A stretch of DNA of 64,000 nt from Prochilodus magdalenae (Eukaryota > Chordata > Actinopteri > Characiformes > Prochilodontidae). The stretch spans positions 1 through 64,000 of the forward strand of contig JAMWET010000904.1 in assembly GCA_024036415.1 (NCBI GenBank), given 5' to 3'. The notes below the pieces were generated by a model. The model searched no databases. It worked only from the letters and a program-made list of their open reading frames with translations, and was not told the DNA's origin. Positions 23,288-35,837 of the stretch are shown here, piece after piece. Position 1 is the first letter of the stretch. Each line of letters starts with the position of its first letter. The position numbers and the translations under genes were made by a program.

Positions 23288-23600
23288 GACCTGTGGTGGA
23301 CTGGCAACCACGTCAACTTCGCCAAAGACTGCTATGGTGTCATTCCAGACTGTCATGGAGTGACTCAGAATGGCAGTGGGTGATCTTCAGAGATGAGTCC
23401 CGCGTTTGAGGCACCGTGGTCAGCACCAAGATGAGTGGTTTGTTGTCACACGTCCAAAAGGCCTGGTCTCAATCCACCTCCACCCCTACTGCACAGGACA
23501 GCATTAGAAACCTCTACAGCTCCATGCCGAGACGTCTGGCATGTTGTGATAGTAAGCATGGCGGCCCGACCCCATACTGAAAAACACTACTTCTGTGTGT
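23288..23600 (+). pseudogene. Tc1/mariner transposase remnant, internally deleted
   Basis: Plus-strand relative of the remnant at 16154. Reading across frames gives LSWSDSEWQWVIFRDESRV, with the catalytic Asp in DES retained, then a stop. After a short linker comes the C-terminal RNLYSSMPRRLA and a GG.TPY-like end near 23580. The central DDE region is absent, as in the 16154 copy. Confidence 0.78.
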
Positions 23601-23688
23601 GTTGCCATAGCAGTCAAAATTATTATTGATTATTGTTCCCGGAAACCTTTATCTTCCAAATAGCATATGTGGCATATATACACACAGT

Positions 23689-23943
23689 ATATCGTCGCTG
23701 TCCATTGAAAAACATGTATCTTCATTTTTGCCCATTTTTACTTTTACACATCATTTCAACACACCAGCTGTTGTTTACACTGTGTGAAAATCTCATCACG
23801 AATGGACCAACAGAAATGGCCCAAAAGAGCTTGGAAAGACGTCTGGTTCCATTGACTTACATTAAAATGAAATGAAGTTTTTGGGCTCTCCTGTAAAACT
23901 GCCATTTTGGAGATACATGTTTTTCTTTGGACAGTGATGATAT
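23689..23943 (+). mobile_element. MITE family M, copy 2 (complete)
   Basis: 255 bp. The left end atatcgtcgctgtccattga plus aaaacatgtatct is inverted at the right end (agatacatgttt ... ggacagtgatgatat): terminal inverted repeats of about 33 bp. No coding capacity. The ends lie next to ATAT on both sides, so the target duplication is ambiguous. Confidence 0.9.
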
Positions 23944-24216
23944 ACATGTTCATATGTAAAAAAAACTCAGCCATTTAATGAAATTCTATTGCCATAAATA
24001 AAATCACTACTTCTTATACTATTATATTTGTAAATAAATCAAATAAAAACATATTACCCAGAGAAAAATGGATTAATCTGTTTTTAGTGATTTTGTTTAT
24101 AAAATAAATTCATAATTTCCACATGTTGTGCTAATCGTAAATGGATAAATCTAGAAAGACATAACTAGATCCATATGTCTTATTTACTACATTAATCAAC
24201 TCTTTAACATAATAGC

Positions 24217-24471
24217 ATATCGTCGCTGTCCAATGAAAAACATGTATCTACATTTTTGTCCATTTTGACTTTTATGCATCATTTGAAAACAGCTGCTGCC
24301 GTTTACACTTTGTGAGATTTGCATGATGAACAGACCAGCTGGAATGGCCCAAAAGTGCTCGGAAGGATGTCTGGTTCCATTGACTTACATTAAAATTGCA
24401 TGAGGTTTTTGGCATCTCCTATAAACTTGCCATTTTGGAGATACTTGTTTTTCTGTGGACAGCGACGATAT
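24217..24471 (+). mobile_element. MITE family M, copy 3 (complete)
   Basis: Same length and orientation as copy 2, starting 528 bp further on, with TIRs atatcgtcgctgtccaatga and its inverted partner ending ggacagcgacgatat. The internal part diverges moderately from copy 2. Confidence 0.9.
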
Positions 24472-25314
24472 CAATTAGACTCGTTAGCCACTATTACACT
24501 TGCACCCATTCAGCATGGCCTCATGGTTCTCTGTACACATGAACAATTACCCCACCAACTTCTTTTTTTTGGTTGTCATTAAATGAACTGAACTCTGTTC
24601 TGTTAAAGTGAACCTCGAAGGGAAACAGCTACAATTGACTATTTGCATCCTGCATTTGTGTTCACAATGCAAGCTGTTAAGATCTCAGACCACTTCTTGT
24701 TCAGACCACAGCTCCTTTAGAACGGAGACCCCTTTCTCATGTGCAGTGTTCTGAGATTCTGCCCTCTGATAAAATCAACCTATTTGCTGGTGATGGAAAC
24801 TACCAGACACACCTACTGCTCTCTTATTGGCCACGCTGAGACTTGGCCTAAAAGCACTTTCAAAAGAGGAAAAAAAATAATTTCTTTTACTGTGGGAATC
24901 TGCTGCGGCGGACCACTGCACTTGCATCCCATCGACAATAATGTGCTTGAAAGCCCAGCACTGAATTTTCCACATTCAGAGTGAAAGCAGCCCTGCTTTG
25001 CGTGCGTGCTTAGCACCAGCCTTTTATGCAGTAATGCACCCCCACATCTTATAACTGTAGTATGTCAGTAATGCTGCCTTGTCACGAGATCGCGAACTGG
25101 TTTTAACCTGAGTACCACACTATAGAAGATGCATTTACCTGGGTACCAGTTTGGGGCCCTTTAAAGGAGACTGAGTGCATTTCATGTGTTCACATATGAA
25201 CACAAACCCAGAGTCCACTTTCATGAAACTCTGAAATGGTTTAAATGCCCAATTTTGATGATTCTTGACCAGATTAGGTGGATGCCAAATGCCCTGGCAC
25301 AAAACTGGGAATTT
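24472..25314. other. Non-coding, no recognised feature
   Basis: Short frames only; no recognised repeat. Confidence 0.5.
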
Positions 25315-25449
25315 TGCGACTGGTAGTAGACCCATATGTCCCTACACTTCCATCCACCTGCAAGTTCAGCTACGTCCTTCACACTATGGCCTTGGGCATG
25401 CCCAAATCCAGTCTCTATTTTTATGCTAGTCATTAACATCTGCTCTGTG
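25315..25449. repeat. Dispersed repeat Y, copy 2
   Basis: Diverged same-orientation match to 4397-4527, ending with the shared cattaacatctgct. Confidence 0.65.
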
Positions 25450-25667
25450 ACCTGTACTGTTTTCTATACATCAGTGGAGACGTTCCTCCTCTTCTTCTCC
25501 TCTATGATTGGTATTTATAGTCCCATCAGCCTTGTGCAGCTCCATCTGCAGGAGCCTGAAGTTACTGCCACCTTAAACACACAGGGTGACTCATTTTGGG
25601 TCCGGTGAGCTTATAAGGCACCACAGGATGAAGCCTGCCTGTGATCTTGTGATAAGGCAGCACTGGG

Positions 25668-25860
25668 GCAGTCATGGGCTGGAGGTAAGGGACCCAGTCT
25701 TGTAACTGGAGGGTTGCCAGGTTGATTCCCTAAACCACCAGAACATGACTGAAGTGCCCTTGAGCAAGGCACCTAACCCCCAACTGCTCCCCGGGTGCCA
25801 TGATTAGTGTTCAGCGTGCTCACTGCCCCCTAGTGTGTGTATGTGGGGTTTTTGCTTTAT
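25668..25860 (+). mobile_element. SINE family B, plus strand
   Basis: Head agtcatgggctggaggtaag, B-box-like ggttgattccc, central gagcaaggcacctaaccccc, then ctcactgccccctagtgtgt. It lacks the distal tail seen at 38850-38957. Confidence 0.88.
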
Positions 25861-26239
25861 GATTTTTGGTAATGGTTCTAAATTCTATTCATTGCTGACC
25901 TGACATTCCCATGTTGAAGAGCAGTGTTAGGCATACAGAACTGAACGTTGAACTGAACGTTGAATGAATGAAAATTGGGATGCGCGGTGGAGATGTGGAT
26001 GTTCCCTGTGTTCAGAGCGAAGTCTGCCATTGCAGATGCGCCGAATCATTTCTCCACTTCCTCTCTCCTCTCGTCTTCTCAGCTCCTCTCACCACTCCAA
26101 AGGTTATTTTAATCACACATCCGACTAACACTGTGCACACTGCCAGAGGTGTGAATGGGGTCTCTGTGGCCTGAACAAGAAATGTTCTTCAATCCTAAAA
26201 GGAACCAGAAAGAAAACAGAGTCTTTTTAAAAGTTTAGG

Positions 26240-26580
26240 TTGTATACACAAAAGCTCATTTGCGGTTGGATCCATTACGAGATCCTTCTGGGTCTGGGGA
26301 GGGGCTGGAGCCTATCCCAGCATTTACGGAAACAGGTGGAAGGCAGGAAGCATCCTGGACAGGCCACCAATCCATGTGAAGGTAGAGCGATAGACGCCTT
26401 CCTTCATACACTCACACCTAGAGGCTTCTTAGCATCTCCAGTTCACCTGACTGCATGTCTTTGGACTGTGGGAGGAAACCGGAGCAAACCCAGGCAGAAC
26501 ATGCCAACTCTGGACGCCCAGCTGGGAATCAAACCTAAGGCATTCTTGCTATGAGGCAACGGCGCTACCCATGCCCCCTC
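26240..26580 (+). mobile_element. RTE-type LINE 3' fragment (Expander-like)
   Basis: Contains ggctggagcctatcccagca, tggacaggccaccaatccat, acactcacacctag and tgtctttggactgtgggagg followed by aaaccggag: landmarks I remember from the 3' region of a very common teleost RTE-type LINE. The overlapping 104-codon frame is incidental. Subfamily not established. Confidence 0.7.
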
Positions 26581-26773
26581 GCCTCCCAGATCCAGAGCTT
26601 AATTTAAATGAATTTATAAAGAACTCTATGTAAAAATACCCTCACATATTTCTACATGCTTCCAGCTCTTGGTCTCTTAACTTGCTTGGATCTCAAATAA
26701 AGGAATCCCCAAAGGCCTCACTTATGATGCAGTGGTTGATAACACAATGACTTTTAACTCATAAGGTCCGAGT

Positions 26774-27206
26774 TGTGCTGCCTACCGCCAGCAGAGGGCG
26801 CCAGCGGCGGCGTCGTTCTCGGGGGACTACAGCCCAGAACTCCAATGCCCAGAATGCCGCGGGCTGATCAATCCAACAAGCTGCACCTGAGGCATCGGCC
26901 ATATAAGCCCTCACCAAACAACCATCTCTGCTACACCTATGTAGAGGGGTAGACGGTACGGTATAGCAAAAGAAAAAGAGGGAAAAAGAAACAAGTGCAT
27001 TATTTAAATAAATAAATTGAGTAGAGTAGAGAACGTGAGTTGGGCTGTGCAAGAAAAAGACACAGAGACCCACAAATGAAGAGATCCCATTTTTGTTAAA
27101 CCCTTTCCTGGTTGTTTCTGTTCTTTTGGAATCCTCCCCTTTTGACGTCGTTGATGGCGTCTCCTTTGTTTGACTTTCCCGCCTATTTTCCCTCTCCCTC
27201 ACAACA
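26774..27206 (+). repeat. Possible LTR-like segment with promoter-type motifs
   Basis: Begins TGTGCTGCC and ends CCCTCACA. Within it are a TATA-like catataag (about 26899), AATAAA motifs (27005-27016) in LTR-like order, and a CTCF-type site at its left end. No target duplication was found. A 147-codon minus frame covers it, but the predicted protein has no recognisable domain. A host promoter or insulator is an alternative reading. Confidence 0.35.
26785..26807 (+). promoter_or_regulatory. CTCF-type motif
   Basis: ccgccagcagagggcgccag fits the CTCF core (CCASYAGRKGGC-type) closely, including CCAGCAGAGGGCGC. Motif match only; occupancy is unknown. Confidence 0.5.
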
Positions 27207-28896
27207 CCCCTTCAGACTCACCTCACATGTACGCGTACCACAGCGGTAACATGTAGGGCCTTCATGCCAGATGTCAGAGTTTCGTTCCCTGCCTAAACAA
27301 GTTCACGCAAACCCATTCTCTCCAAGTAGTCCACTCCCTGCACTCATTCTGTGCATTCACATCCAGGAAACCTGTTTGGGTTCCTGCCCTGTGTTTGGGT
27401 CCGAACCCCAGCCGTACAGCGACACAGACAAACATCCGTAATGGATGGAACGTTTTGGAACGTTTGTGTCAAGATTGCTTTTTTATTTAATCAATTACCG
27501 GCTCTTAACCCTATTTCCTGTTTCTTTCTGGTAATGGAAAAAGGAGGAAAATTTAATGAGCATATGTTTTAATGACTCCACCCTTTAAGACAATTAGGCA
27601 GAATTATCTCCAGTCATTTTAACACACATGGATTAACCCTGAAATAATGAATTACTAAGTGGAAGCTATTACTTTCATGGACTCTGCATGCCATCATACG
27701 TTTGCTTTGACATCAAAGCTTTATTTAAAACATGCACTCTGACGATTCAAATTCAATATATATATGAACAGTCATAAAGGTTAGTGCTACGGGAAGGTGT
27801 AGCAATCATAGTGGTCCTTTCAGTTTCAGCCAAGACAGGTTCGGTGTCTAAAGGTGCTTGCTTCATTGGTTTTGAACTGGATACTTCACTGACTGCAATT
27901 TTAAAGAAATAGCCTTGATTATGTGGCCACGATTTCAGTAAGGGTGTGAGATCTGTGTCTTCACACCCGAATGGGTTTAGTTAACAGTTACAGTTAACAG
28001 CCGAAATATTAGCCTCTCTGTTCCACCGAATGGTGCACATGACTCCGGTAAGAAGTAGTCAATGGAACCGAATTACCAGTCTGAAGCAAAGGGGCTGATG
28101 CTGAAACCTATCGCTGGATGGCAAAGTAAACAAGCTGAGGAGAGTCACCATAGATCCGCCAAACCTTCACGCTGCCCCTTCAGTCCCAATCAACCACAGG
28201 CGGAACGTCTCAACCCCCTTCATCCTCCTGATACCTCAAAACAGGGCACAGATCGTCTTCAGTATCTGTGGTAGTATGAACGGTCCTTTAGAACTTCAAA
28301 TAATAGCCCACCCAAAATTCTGCTAAGCTTGTTTGGCCAAAAGAACAAACCAGGGCTGGTGTGACGCGTCACAAGAGTGCTGCTCATTACAGTCTAGGGG
28401 TGCAATAAGTAACCGATGTAGCCCACTAAATCTGATGACCAAATTAGGTGCCATTAGTTGATTAGCTGGTAGCATCAAGATGAGAAAGTTGGCTAGTTAG
28501 CCTGAAAGCTAACGATAAAACTAGCCATGCTACTAAATTCAGGTCATGTCAAGTCAAGGTTTATATATGGTGACTTATACAAGAGATATTATACTTCACA
28601 GACAAGCCAGATCCAAGCCTCGGAAGTGCAAGCCTATAGTGCAAGCCCATAGTGCAAGCATAGTTCGGAGGGAGAAAGAGAAGGGGACTCAAAAAGTCAA
28701 AAACAAGACAGCTATATTCTGATGTAAATTCACTGTTTAATCTAACTTATCTAAGAAATAGACTAAAATGAGCACGCCAGCCTCCATATCCTCCATGGCT
28801 GATTTCCCCCATTCTATCTCAGGGAAAAAGCATTTGGATGATTTGTGGTCTTCTATGGCTTTCAAATTTAGATTTTTTGCCCCAACAGTAAGCGTG
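27207..28896. other. Non-coding, no recognised feature
   Basis: Repeat-poor with short frames only. The triplicated phrase agtgcaagc (28626-28665) is a tiny local duplication. Confidence 0.5.
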
Positions 28897-29375
28897 TTTA
28901 CATTAAACTAATAATCTGACCGTAATTTCTGGTGTCATCTGGTTATTCAGATTGTCAAGCAGACAGCATACTCTGTTTTCTTAAATCTGATTAAGGCTGA
29001 GAAATCTAGGAAAGAAGGCTGATGGAAAGAGCTGGGTTTTAGGTCAGTGATCAGTAAGTGCATGTAAACCCTTACTCTGATTTCTTTCAGTTGTTAAAAC
29101 TGCCCACATTAGAGTAAATGAGCGAGCAATGTTTACCCCAGCAACCACAGGCAACAAATCACTTTGGGAGCAAAGCTGAAACTAACAATATGCTTGACTA
29201 AATGATGGATGTAAATATTTCTCATCTTCCAGATAATTCATAGTGCCTCTGTGTAAAAAATGCTTAGGCTACATCTTATTGAGTTTATGGCTGATTGCTA
29301 ATCATAAATCCCCTTACTGCCTGTAGATCCAATTTTTTTGGAATATGATTATTCATGCACATGTAAACTTGGAGG
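28897..29375. mobile_element. Possible non-autonomous element with imperfect TIRs
   Basis: Left edge gtttacattaaactaataat; right edge gattattcatgcacatgtaa ac. These are imperfect inverted partners (GTTTACAT ... ATAATC), and a third internal gcatgtaaac lies at 29059. It resembles TTAA-type teleost MITEs with GTTTACATG ends (memory). No coding frame. Confidence 0.4.
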
Positions 29376-31679
29376 AAAATTATTGACAAAATCTGATTTT
29401 CTGTGCAAAAAATTAGGCATATTTAAAAACAAACTGTTAGCTCTCTCATTGGCATCTGATGCCGGTTAATAACATACCAGAACTACCGGTCTGTCTCATC
29501 TCCTAACCAATCACAGTACTCGTTGTAAGCATTTCTCCACTTCTCATTCAATAATCAATGTTTTTAATAACAATAACCTTTTGATTCCTTTGTTTGTTTG
29601 TTTATCACAGTGTTTGTCTATGCCATTTGTATTGGGGGTTGGATTCCTAATTAGTGTTCTATGCTTGAGTTGCCTCAGTAACCCCCTGTGTCAACTTGTT
29701 GAAGTGTCCCAGTGAGTCAGGCAGACTGGTGATTTGATCTGCATTCTGGTATATTACAATTCGCTCTGATGCAATTCCATTATTTGTTTTCATATGCTCA
29801 TGTTATTTAGCCACCACTGTGGCTATGAGCAAATTCACCCACCACCATACAAAATCAGCCACATTCGGCAGGCGGCGGTGCTAATTTCCCCGTTAAACCC
29901 AGTTCCTGTACGCAGTGTGCAAAATAGAATAAACTTGCATTAATAATAGTGTACTGTAATATCAATGAACTGACTTGAATTCACTTTACCTACCAAAACA
30001 GATGCTAATGAGAATCAGGTTACATTAGCTTCAACAAGTGGAAACTGCAGACATAAATGCTCTAGGATCCTCTAGTCATTCAATATTCTGGATTCATTCG
30101 TAATGCAATGTATGTTTTGGTTGGGAACTGATGAAATGCCAGGTATGACTTGGTAGGACTTCTGGACCGGGAATAGTGTATGAGTGTGGGTTCAAGACAA
30201 ATATGAGCCCACCCATAGGCCAAAATTACAGCCAGAGGAAACTTTATTAGGTACTCCTCCATGTATCTACCCACTACTAGCATGTCAGTGTATGCTGCAT
30301 GGGTACATGTGGATCAGACACGTCAGGGTTGCTAGAGTTGAATAATGCCAGGTATGACTGATCTTGGTAGGACTTCCGGTACTGAGGGCTACATTAACCC
30401 TCAATGCTACCTCAAGGGTTCAGGCTGAGTAGCTGGTAGCATACAGAGGTGGACATGCAAATAGGTCCCCCTCCGTTTGGGATAACTCAACAACTTGCTC
30501 CAGTTGGAGGCAAGTAGGTGATGATTTAGGCATGCAGTTGGCATTTGCCAAGCTTTTGGCTTCCATTGCTTGTTAGCCTAATTAGCTTCATAACTCTAAT
30601 AGCTAATCTCAGACACCAAACATGCCTCTGATTCTTGAGGTAAGGGGAAATCTTTTTTTTGCTCTAGTTGTGTAGCTGGTCGAACCTTCTGAACCCCAGA
30701 CTATGGTCACCCAACAAATGATCTGCTAAATTTAAATTTCCTTCCGCACTCTTTCCACCCGTTCTCCATTTACACCGTCTGCACGTTCTCTGGCAGTAAT
30801 ATGCTTAAAGTAATAAACTTCGCACCATCTACCATATGCAGTCTTTTAGTGTCAGCGCTTTAGGCCATGAATTGGATTCATTTTTCCTCCCCTCCTTCTT
30901 CAGAAAGCTATCTTATTTCCCAGACAATGCAGGGGGATGTCACTGAAGGATGTGTCAGAGACAGCAATGGATTATATTAACAGCCGACCATAGACGCCAC
31001 TGCCTTGTCACTTCACATTTCATCCGACCAGCGCGGGGGTAGATGGTGAATGGCGCGAAGGGACAGTGACAGAGGCTCCATCCCTGGAGCTGACTGCCAA
31101 TAGTCGCCTGGCCTGTTATGAATCAAGGAGCTGCTGTCAAGCCTGTCCCTTCCCAAGGAGGGATGAGGACCTGGCAACCCCATTACAAGCCAAGGTCCTG
31201 AGAGCCACACTGTCCTGCGGTAAGTCAAAAGGAGAAAGGTTACATGTGGGAAGGCTGGGGGAAAAAAGCGGTGGACGGCTCTGAGGCCATGAAGAACATA
31301 GCAATTCAGGGAGAACAGACTATAAATTCCCACGGAGACATAATTGACTCATCCAAGGTCTGCCGACAAATACGACAAGCTTTAATACTGGCATAAATTC
31401 TATTCGTCATATTGAGAAATCATGTTGCATTCAAAATATTATTCATTTCCAGGTGCTGTAGCTGAAACGCAACATTCTCCCGTCGTCATGTGTTTCATAT
31501 ATTAAGAGATTAAAGAGAAATACAAGTTATATATTGTATATTCAGAGATTACAGAGAAATATGTTATAATTTGTATACATTATTTGACATTACATGTAAC
31601 ATTATGTTATGATCACTTTTCAGCAATCAGTAGAAAAGTGTGCTTACAGCAGAAATTGCAAAAGCTTAAACTTGTTAAG
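29376..31679. other. Non-coding; short direct repeat only
   Basis: aatgccaggtatgact ... ttggtaggacttc occurs twice (30134-30165 and 30345-30381), and a fragment like the 21762 foldback arm (gtggatcagacacgtcaggg) lies at 30310. Otherwise nothing recognised; frames of up to 106 codons at 31013-31333 lack domains. Confidence 0.5.
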
Positions 31680-32400
31680 GTGTTGCTAGGTGGTTGCTAT
31701 GGTATACCAAAAGGTCTCCAGGGTGTTGCTATGTACTTTCTATGGTGTTCCAGATGGTTGTTGGTGATAGCTATGGTACACCTGAAATTTGCTATGGTGA
31801 TTCCCATGGTATTCCAGGTGGTTGCTAAGGTAAACTGTTATTAAGGTGGTTGTTAGGTGGTTGCTACAGTGCCCCAGCTGCTAGGTGGCTGCTGTGGCAC
31901 TCCTGATGGTTGCTATTATTTTGATAAGCCGTTCCTGTAGTTTTGTAGGTGGTTGCTATGATAGGCTGTGGTTGTTAGGTGGTTGCTACAGTTACCCAGC
32001 TGCTAGGTGGCTGCTGTGGCACTCCTGATGGTTGCTATTATTTTGATAAGCCGTTCCTGTAGTTTTGTAGGAGGTGGTTGCTAGGATAGGCTGTTGTTAA
32101 GGTGGTTGCTAGGTGGTTGTAGGATGGTTGCTATAGTGTCCCAGCTGCTAGGTGGCTGCTGTGGTACTCCTGATGGTTGCTATTATTTTGATAAGCCATT
32201 CCTGTAGTTTTGTAGGTGGTTGCTAAGGTATCCTGTGTAGTTTATAAGTGTTGATACATGGTTGCTATTGTATCCTAAGTAATTGCTAGGGTGTTGCAAT
32301 CTGTTAGCTATGGTGTTCCAGTTGGTTGCCAAGTGATTGCTATGGTACGCCTGACATTTGCATCTGGTGATGCCTATGGTATTTCAGATGATTGATTCAA
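31680..32400 (+). repeat. GTTGCTA-rich minisatellite with higher-order units
   Basis: Built from variants of aggtggttgctatggta. A longer unit, cagctgctaggtggctgctg ... gatggttgctattattttga, starts at 31875, 31997 and 32142 (spacings 122 and 145 bp). The 86-codon frame in it is an artefact. Many units contain GTTGCTATGG, an RFX half-site-like motif. Confidence 0.9.
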
Positions 32401-33689
32401 ACCTACAGTCCTGCCAAACTAATTTACTCAGAATGTAAAATAATTAAATTACCTTTTTGATGGTTGACTATATGGTTGAACCACCTGTTATTTGTAGTCT
32501 TTTAGAGGCAAAAAGAAAGAAAATGTTATTTGATATGAATACACTGAAAGAAAAAATCCATCAGATAAATATCATGTATTAAAATGGTTTTGGGTTTTGT
32601 ATTATTCAGATGATGTTTTCACTCTGGGCTGAGGATTAGGCTTAGAACAGATCCGTGAGCAGTTATTTTGTCATGTACGAGTGTACAGAATTGTACAGCA
32701 TACACTTTGACATTCTCGTCGGATTAAACATATTGTATGGTGTTGCAAATGCATTGTATTGTTGTTAAATTGACTACCCACGCCAATTACTCATCCTGGC
32801 TCGTGTTACTGATAACAGCTTTACTACACCAGTGCTTTATCTCTGATTCTTCTTTTATTGGGCTTTTGTTCTATCTCTCTTATCAGTTTTGTATCTATGC
32901 TACACTTATGCATAGTGTGCAATCAAAGCTTTCTCTACAAGCATGTTGGTGAACTGCTAAAGACCACTCCTGATGCAGCTCCTCTGGTTTAGTGTCGCAT
33001 CATTGAGGTCTCATACTATTTCAGGATTGATATAGTGGATTGCCCTTGTAATATATGAGTTCCAGAGGCAGATATCCCCACCAATCATAGCAGCATTGCT
33101 TATGAGTGGTCAGCAAGCAGACCGACAGAGTAAACATTCAAGGTAAATTCAGTTTCATGATCCAAACAGACAGAGAAAGGCCAAATCCTGAGTGGAGGAC
33201 CACAATGACAACAGCTGGAATATGATATACTGTATGTCATGAAATTAATAAAATTCAGGATACATGAGATATCAGTACACATGCTAATACTTTAAAATGG
33301 CAGACTGAGAACACATATATACAGCATATCATAGATTTCATGGAGTGGTAACGTGCATTAAAAGAACGGGGGCTATGCTGTAATTGGACATGTGGGTAAC
33401 ATTAAATTGTGTTTTTACAGAATCTATTGGTCAGTATTATGTCCAGTTTGGTAATGCTTGTGATAACGACTGGCTAGCATTGCAGTATCGACAGTTTCTT
33501 AGCTCACAACCTAGCCAACGTTAGTTACATGAGTTGGTGTTTTTATTAATCCCTTAAAATTTCAGGCTCATCAATTACTATGGCTTAATATTCATCAACT
33601 GTATGAACTACAATTCAAACAAACTAAATTATTTTTATACCTAAGCTGAAAACACAAACACCCCCCCCCCCCCTTTGCCTTTAGGATTG
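32401..33689. other. Non-coding, no recognised feature
   Basis: AT-rich with a C13-14 homopolymer at about 33661-33673. Nothing else recognised. Confidence 0.5.
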
Positions 33690-33944
33690 TGGAGCATTGA
33701 CTTGTGTCAGCTCATGGTGCTTGTGGCCTTTGACGATCTTTTTGAGTTAGCTTGTCCTTTTCAGTGGTTTTGATGGCTCCTGATTTCTGAGTACCTTTTT
33801 GACCTTCTTGTTTTGTGTTTTTGATTCTGTTTTGGACTTTATCATTTTGGGTTTAGCATTTTTTTTTCCTGTTCTGTGTTCCTTTTGCCCCATTAATACC
33901 TGCCTAAGGATCCTATTCCTATGTCTGATCTCCCCTCATTACAC
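33690..33944 (+). repeat. Gypsy-like LTR remnant (3' half)
   Basis: The T-rich segment with repeated ttttggacttt/ttttgattctg phrases, an attaatacctgcctaaggat region and an end ctcccctcattaca resembles the R-U5 part of teleost Gypsy LTRs. No 5' end or target duplication visible. Confidence 0.4.
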
Positions 33945-35642
33945 ACCCACAACATTAACAATGCCATGGTCAACAACGTCTGGTCAAAAACTTACCAGAC
34001 TTACCAACTAACATATATATTAAGCTATATAGCTTAATTTATTGGCTGGTAATGTTTGTCTCAAGTGAGCTGAGGTGACATAACCCTGTAGACTGATGAT
34101 TGGTCTGAGAACTGCAGTCTCCTCTGAACAAGGGTTCATGTGGCATCCCTATGAAAACCAGGCACATTGAGCCCAGTACCGTATCTGCAGTAGGAAATTA
34201 AGTAGCTGCTATCAAAAGCAAGTGTTGGATCAAGCCAACACTTCAACACTTAAGTCAAGCCATACCATGTGGTGGAAAAGTGCCATTACCATGTAGGAAT
34301 ACATTACTACAGTGGCGAAGCAGTACAAACTAACAGATCTGGGTTGGCGAGTGAGCTATCGCTAATATGAAGCATTAAGGAAGGAAGGAAGTGTTCTGGT
34401 ATGAGGATCCAGGAAGAGCAGCATTCACTATTGTGAGAATTAATTTACGACCAAATAAAGTGCTGCCAGGGTACATTCAGCTAGAATAAAAATTCGGCAA
34501 GCAGAGAAATATTAGCAGCCCACCTGTTTGGAAAAACTCCATTTACTTCCACTCACTGGCCACCTTCTGAGGTCCACCCACCTTATAGGCTCTCTACATA
34601 GATATACACATAGCAACAGCTGCTGCACAACTTATCACCCCCCTCCAACCCATTCATCACTGGTCAGTTTCTAACCACAGGACCGCCGATGACTAGAGGA
34701 CAAAGGGACGGCAACCACAAACTCCAGTTTCTTCTGTACACCATCAGAGTGGAGATTCAAGGCAGGGGTTCCCAATGAAACAGCAAACAAAGAGCGTACA
34801 ACCCAAACCCTTCATCTACCAAAGTGCAATCCACAGCCTGCACTGTACAGAGTGGCTGTGTGCTCGAGCTGAGGTAAGTGGAGCCCAGAGAGCAACGCTA
34901 TATGGAGTGTCCCAGATCATTTAGATCGAGCCCACTGTATTAACGCTACATCTATTGCTCCACTGACACTTGTTCATCTATCGGACATGATGGAAATGCT
35001 ATTAAGAGTGAGATACTTCAAATAGCTCCACTTCAGCCTCAGAGAACCCTGGGAGTTCAATCTGTCTGCAGCATCTCATTGCAGATGAAACCTCTCCATG
35101 TTCTCATCCACACAACAGGTGTTCCTGGCTAGGATAAAGTGCTGGCTCGCAAAAGGTCTCTTTCTATCCCCCGCTGGGAAAAAGTAGCAGGTCCTTTAGT
35201 GCCTGAAAGGTGCAATTATTGCTGGCATAACAAAAGCATGGTGTAATTCAGCATTCATTATTTCTCCCTCAAAGCTCCGGGAAACGAGTGGAGAAACTGT
35301 GTCGCGAGTGCAGATTCGAAACTTTCAAGCGATGCCACATTTAGAGCGGAAGGGGAGATATCTCATTATGGCCTGTAATCTGGTTTCTGTTGTGTGTACT
35401 AGAGGAATAACCCTCAGATATCCAGAGTAGTTCAGAGTTATGGACCATGGCAGAGTAACAGAGCAGTGCTGTAAAAGGAGCTGTCGCAAACGGAATGTTG
35501 CTAATTTGATTTATTCACTTCCTATAAATCCTGTATGGATAATCTATTATGAATGTGTTGGTAATGTATTATATGTCATACATAATGGCTCATAATAGTG
35601 GAAATAATATTGTAATATTGCATATATGTAGGTAAATATAGT
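33945..35642. other. Non-coding, no recognised feature
   Basis: Relatively repeat-free, no credible frames. Confidence 0.5.
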
Positions 35643-35833
35643 TACATTTACATTTATGGCATTTAGCTGACACTCTTAACCAAGGCTAATCATATTTCAG
35701 GTCGGCCAGTGTAGTGTTAGGAGTCTAGCCCAAGGACTCTTATTGGTGTAGCACAGCATAGTCACCCAGACTGGGATACGAACCCTGGTCTCCCATGTGT
35801 GGTAACGGTGGTTGGTGTAGGGAGCCACCGCAT
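35643..35833 (-). mobile_element. SINE family A, minus strand
   Basis: The tail acatttatggcatttagctg, body caaggactcttattggtgta, B-box region gggatacgaaccctggtctc and head ggtggttggtgtagg appear in reverse order of the 16803 copy. Confidence 0.88.
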
Positions 35834-35837
35834 GTAG

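Noticed and set aside
26759..27202. 147-codon minus-strand frame
   Set aside because: Covers a probable LTR-like block; amino-acid sequence is low complexity with no recognised domain.
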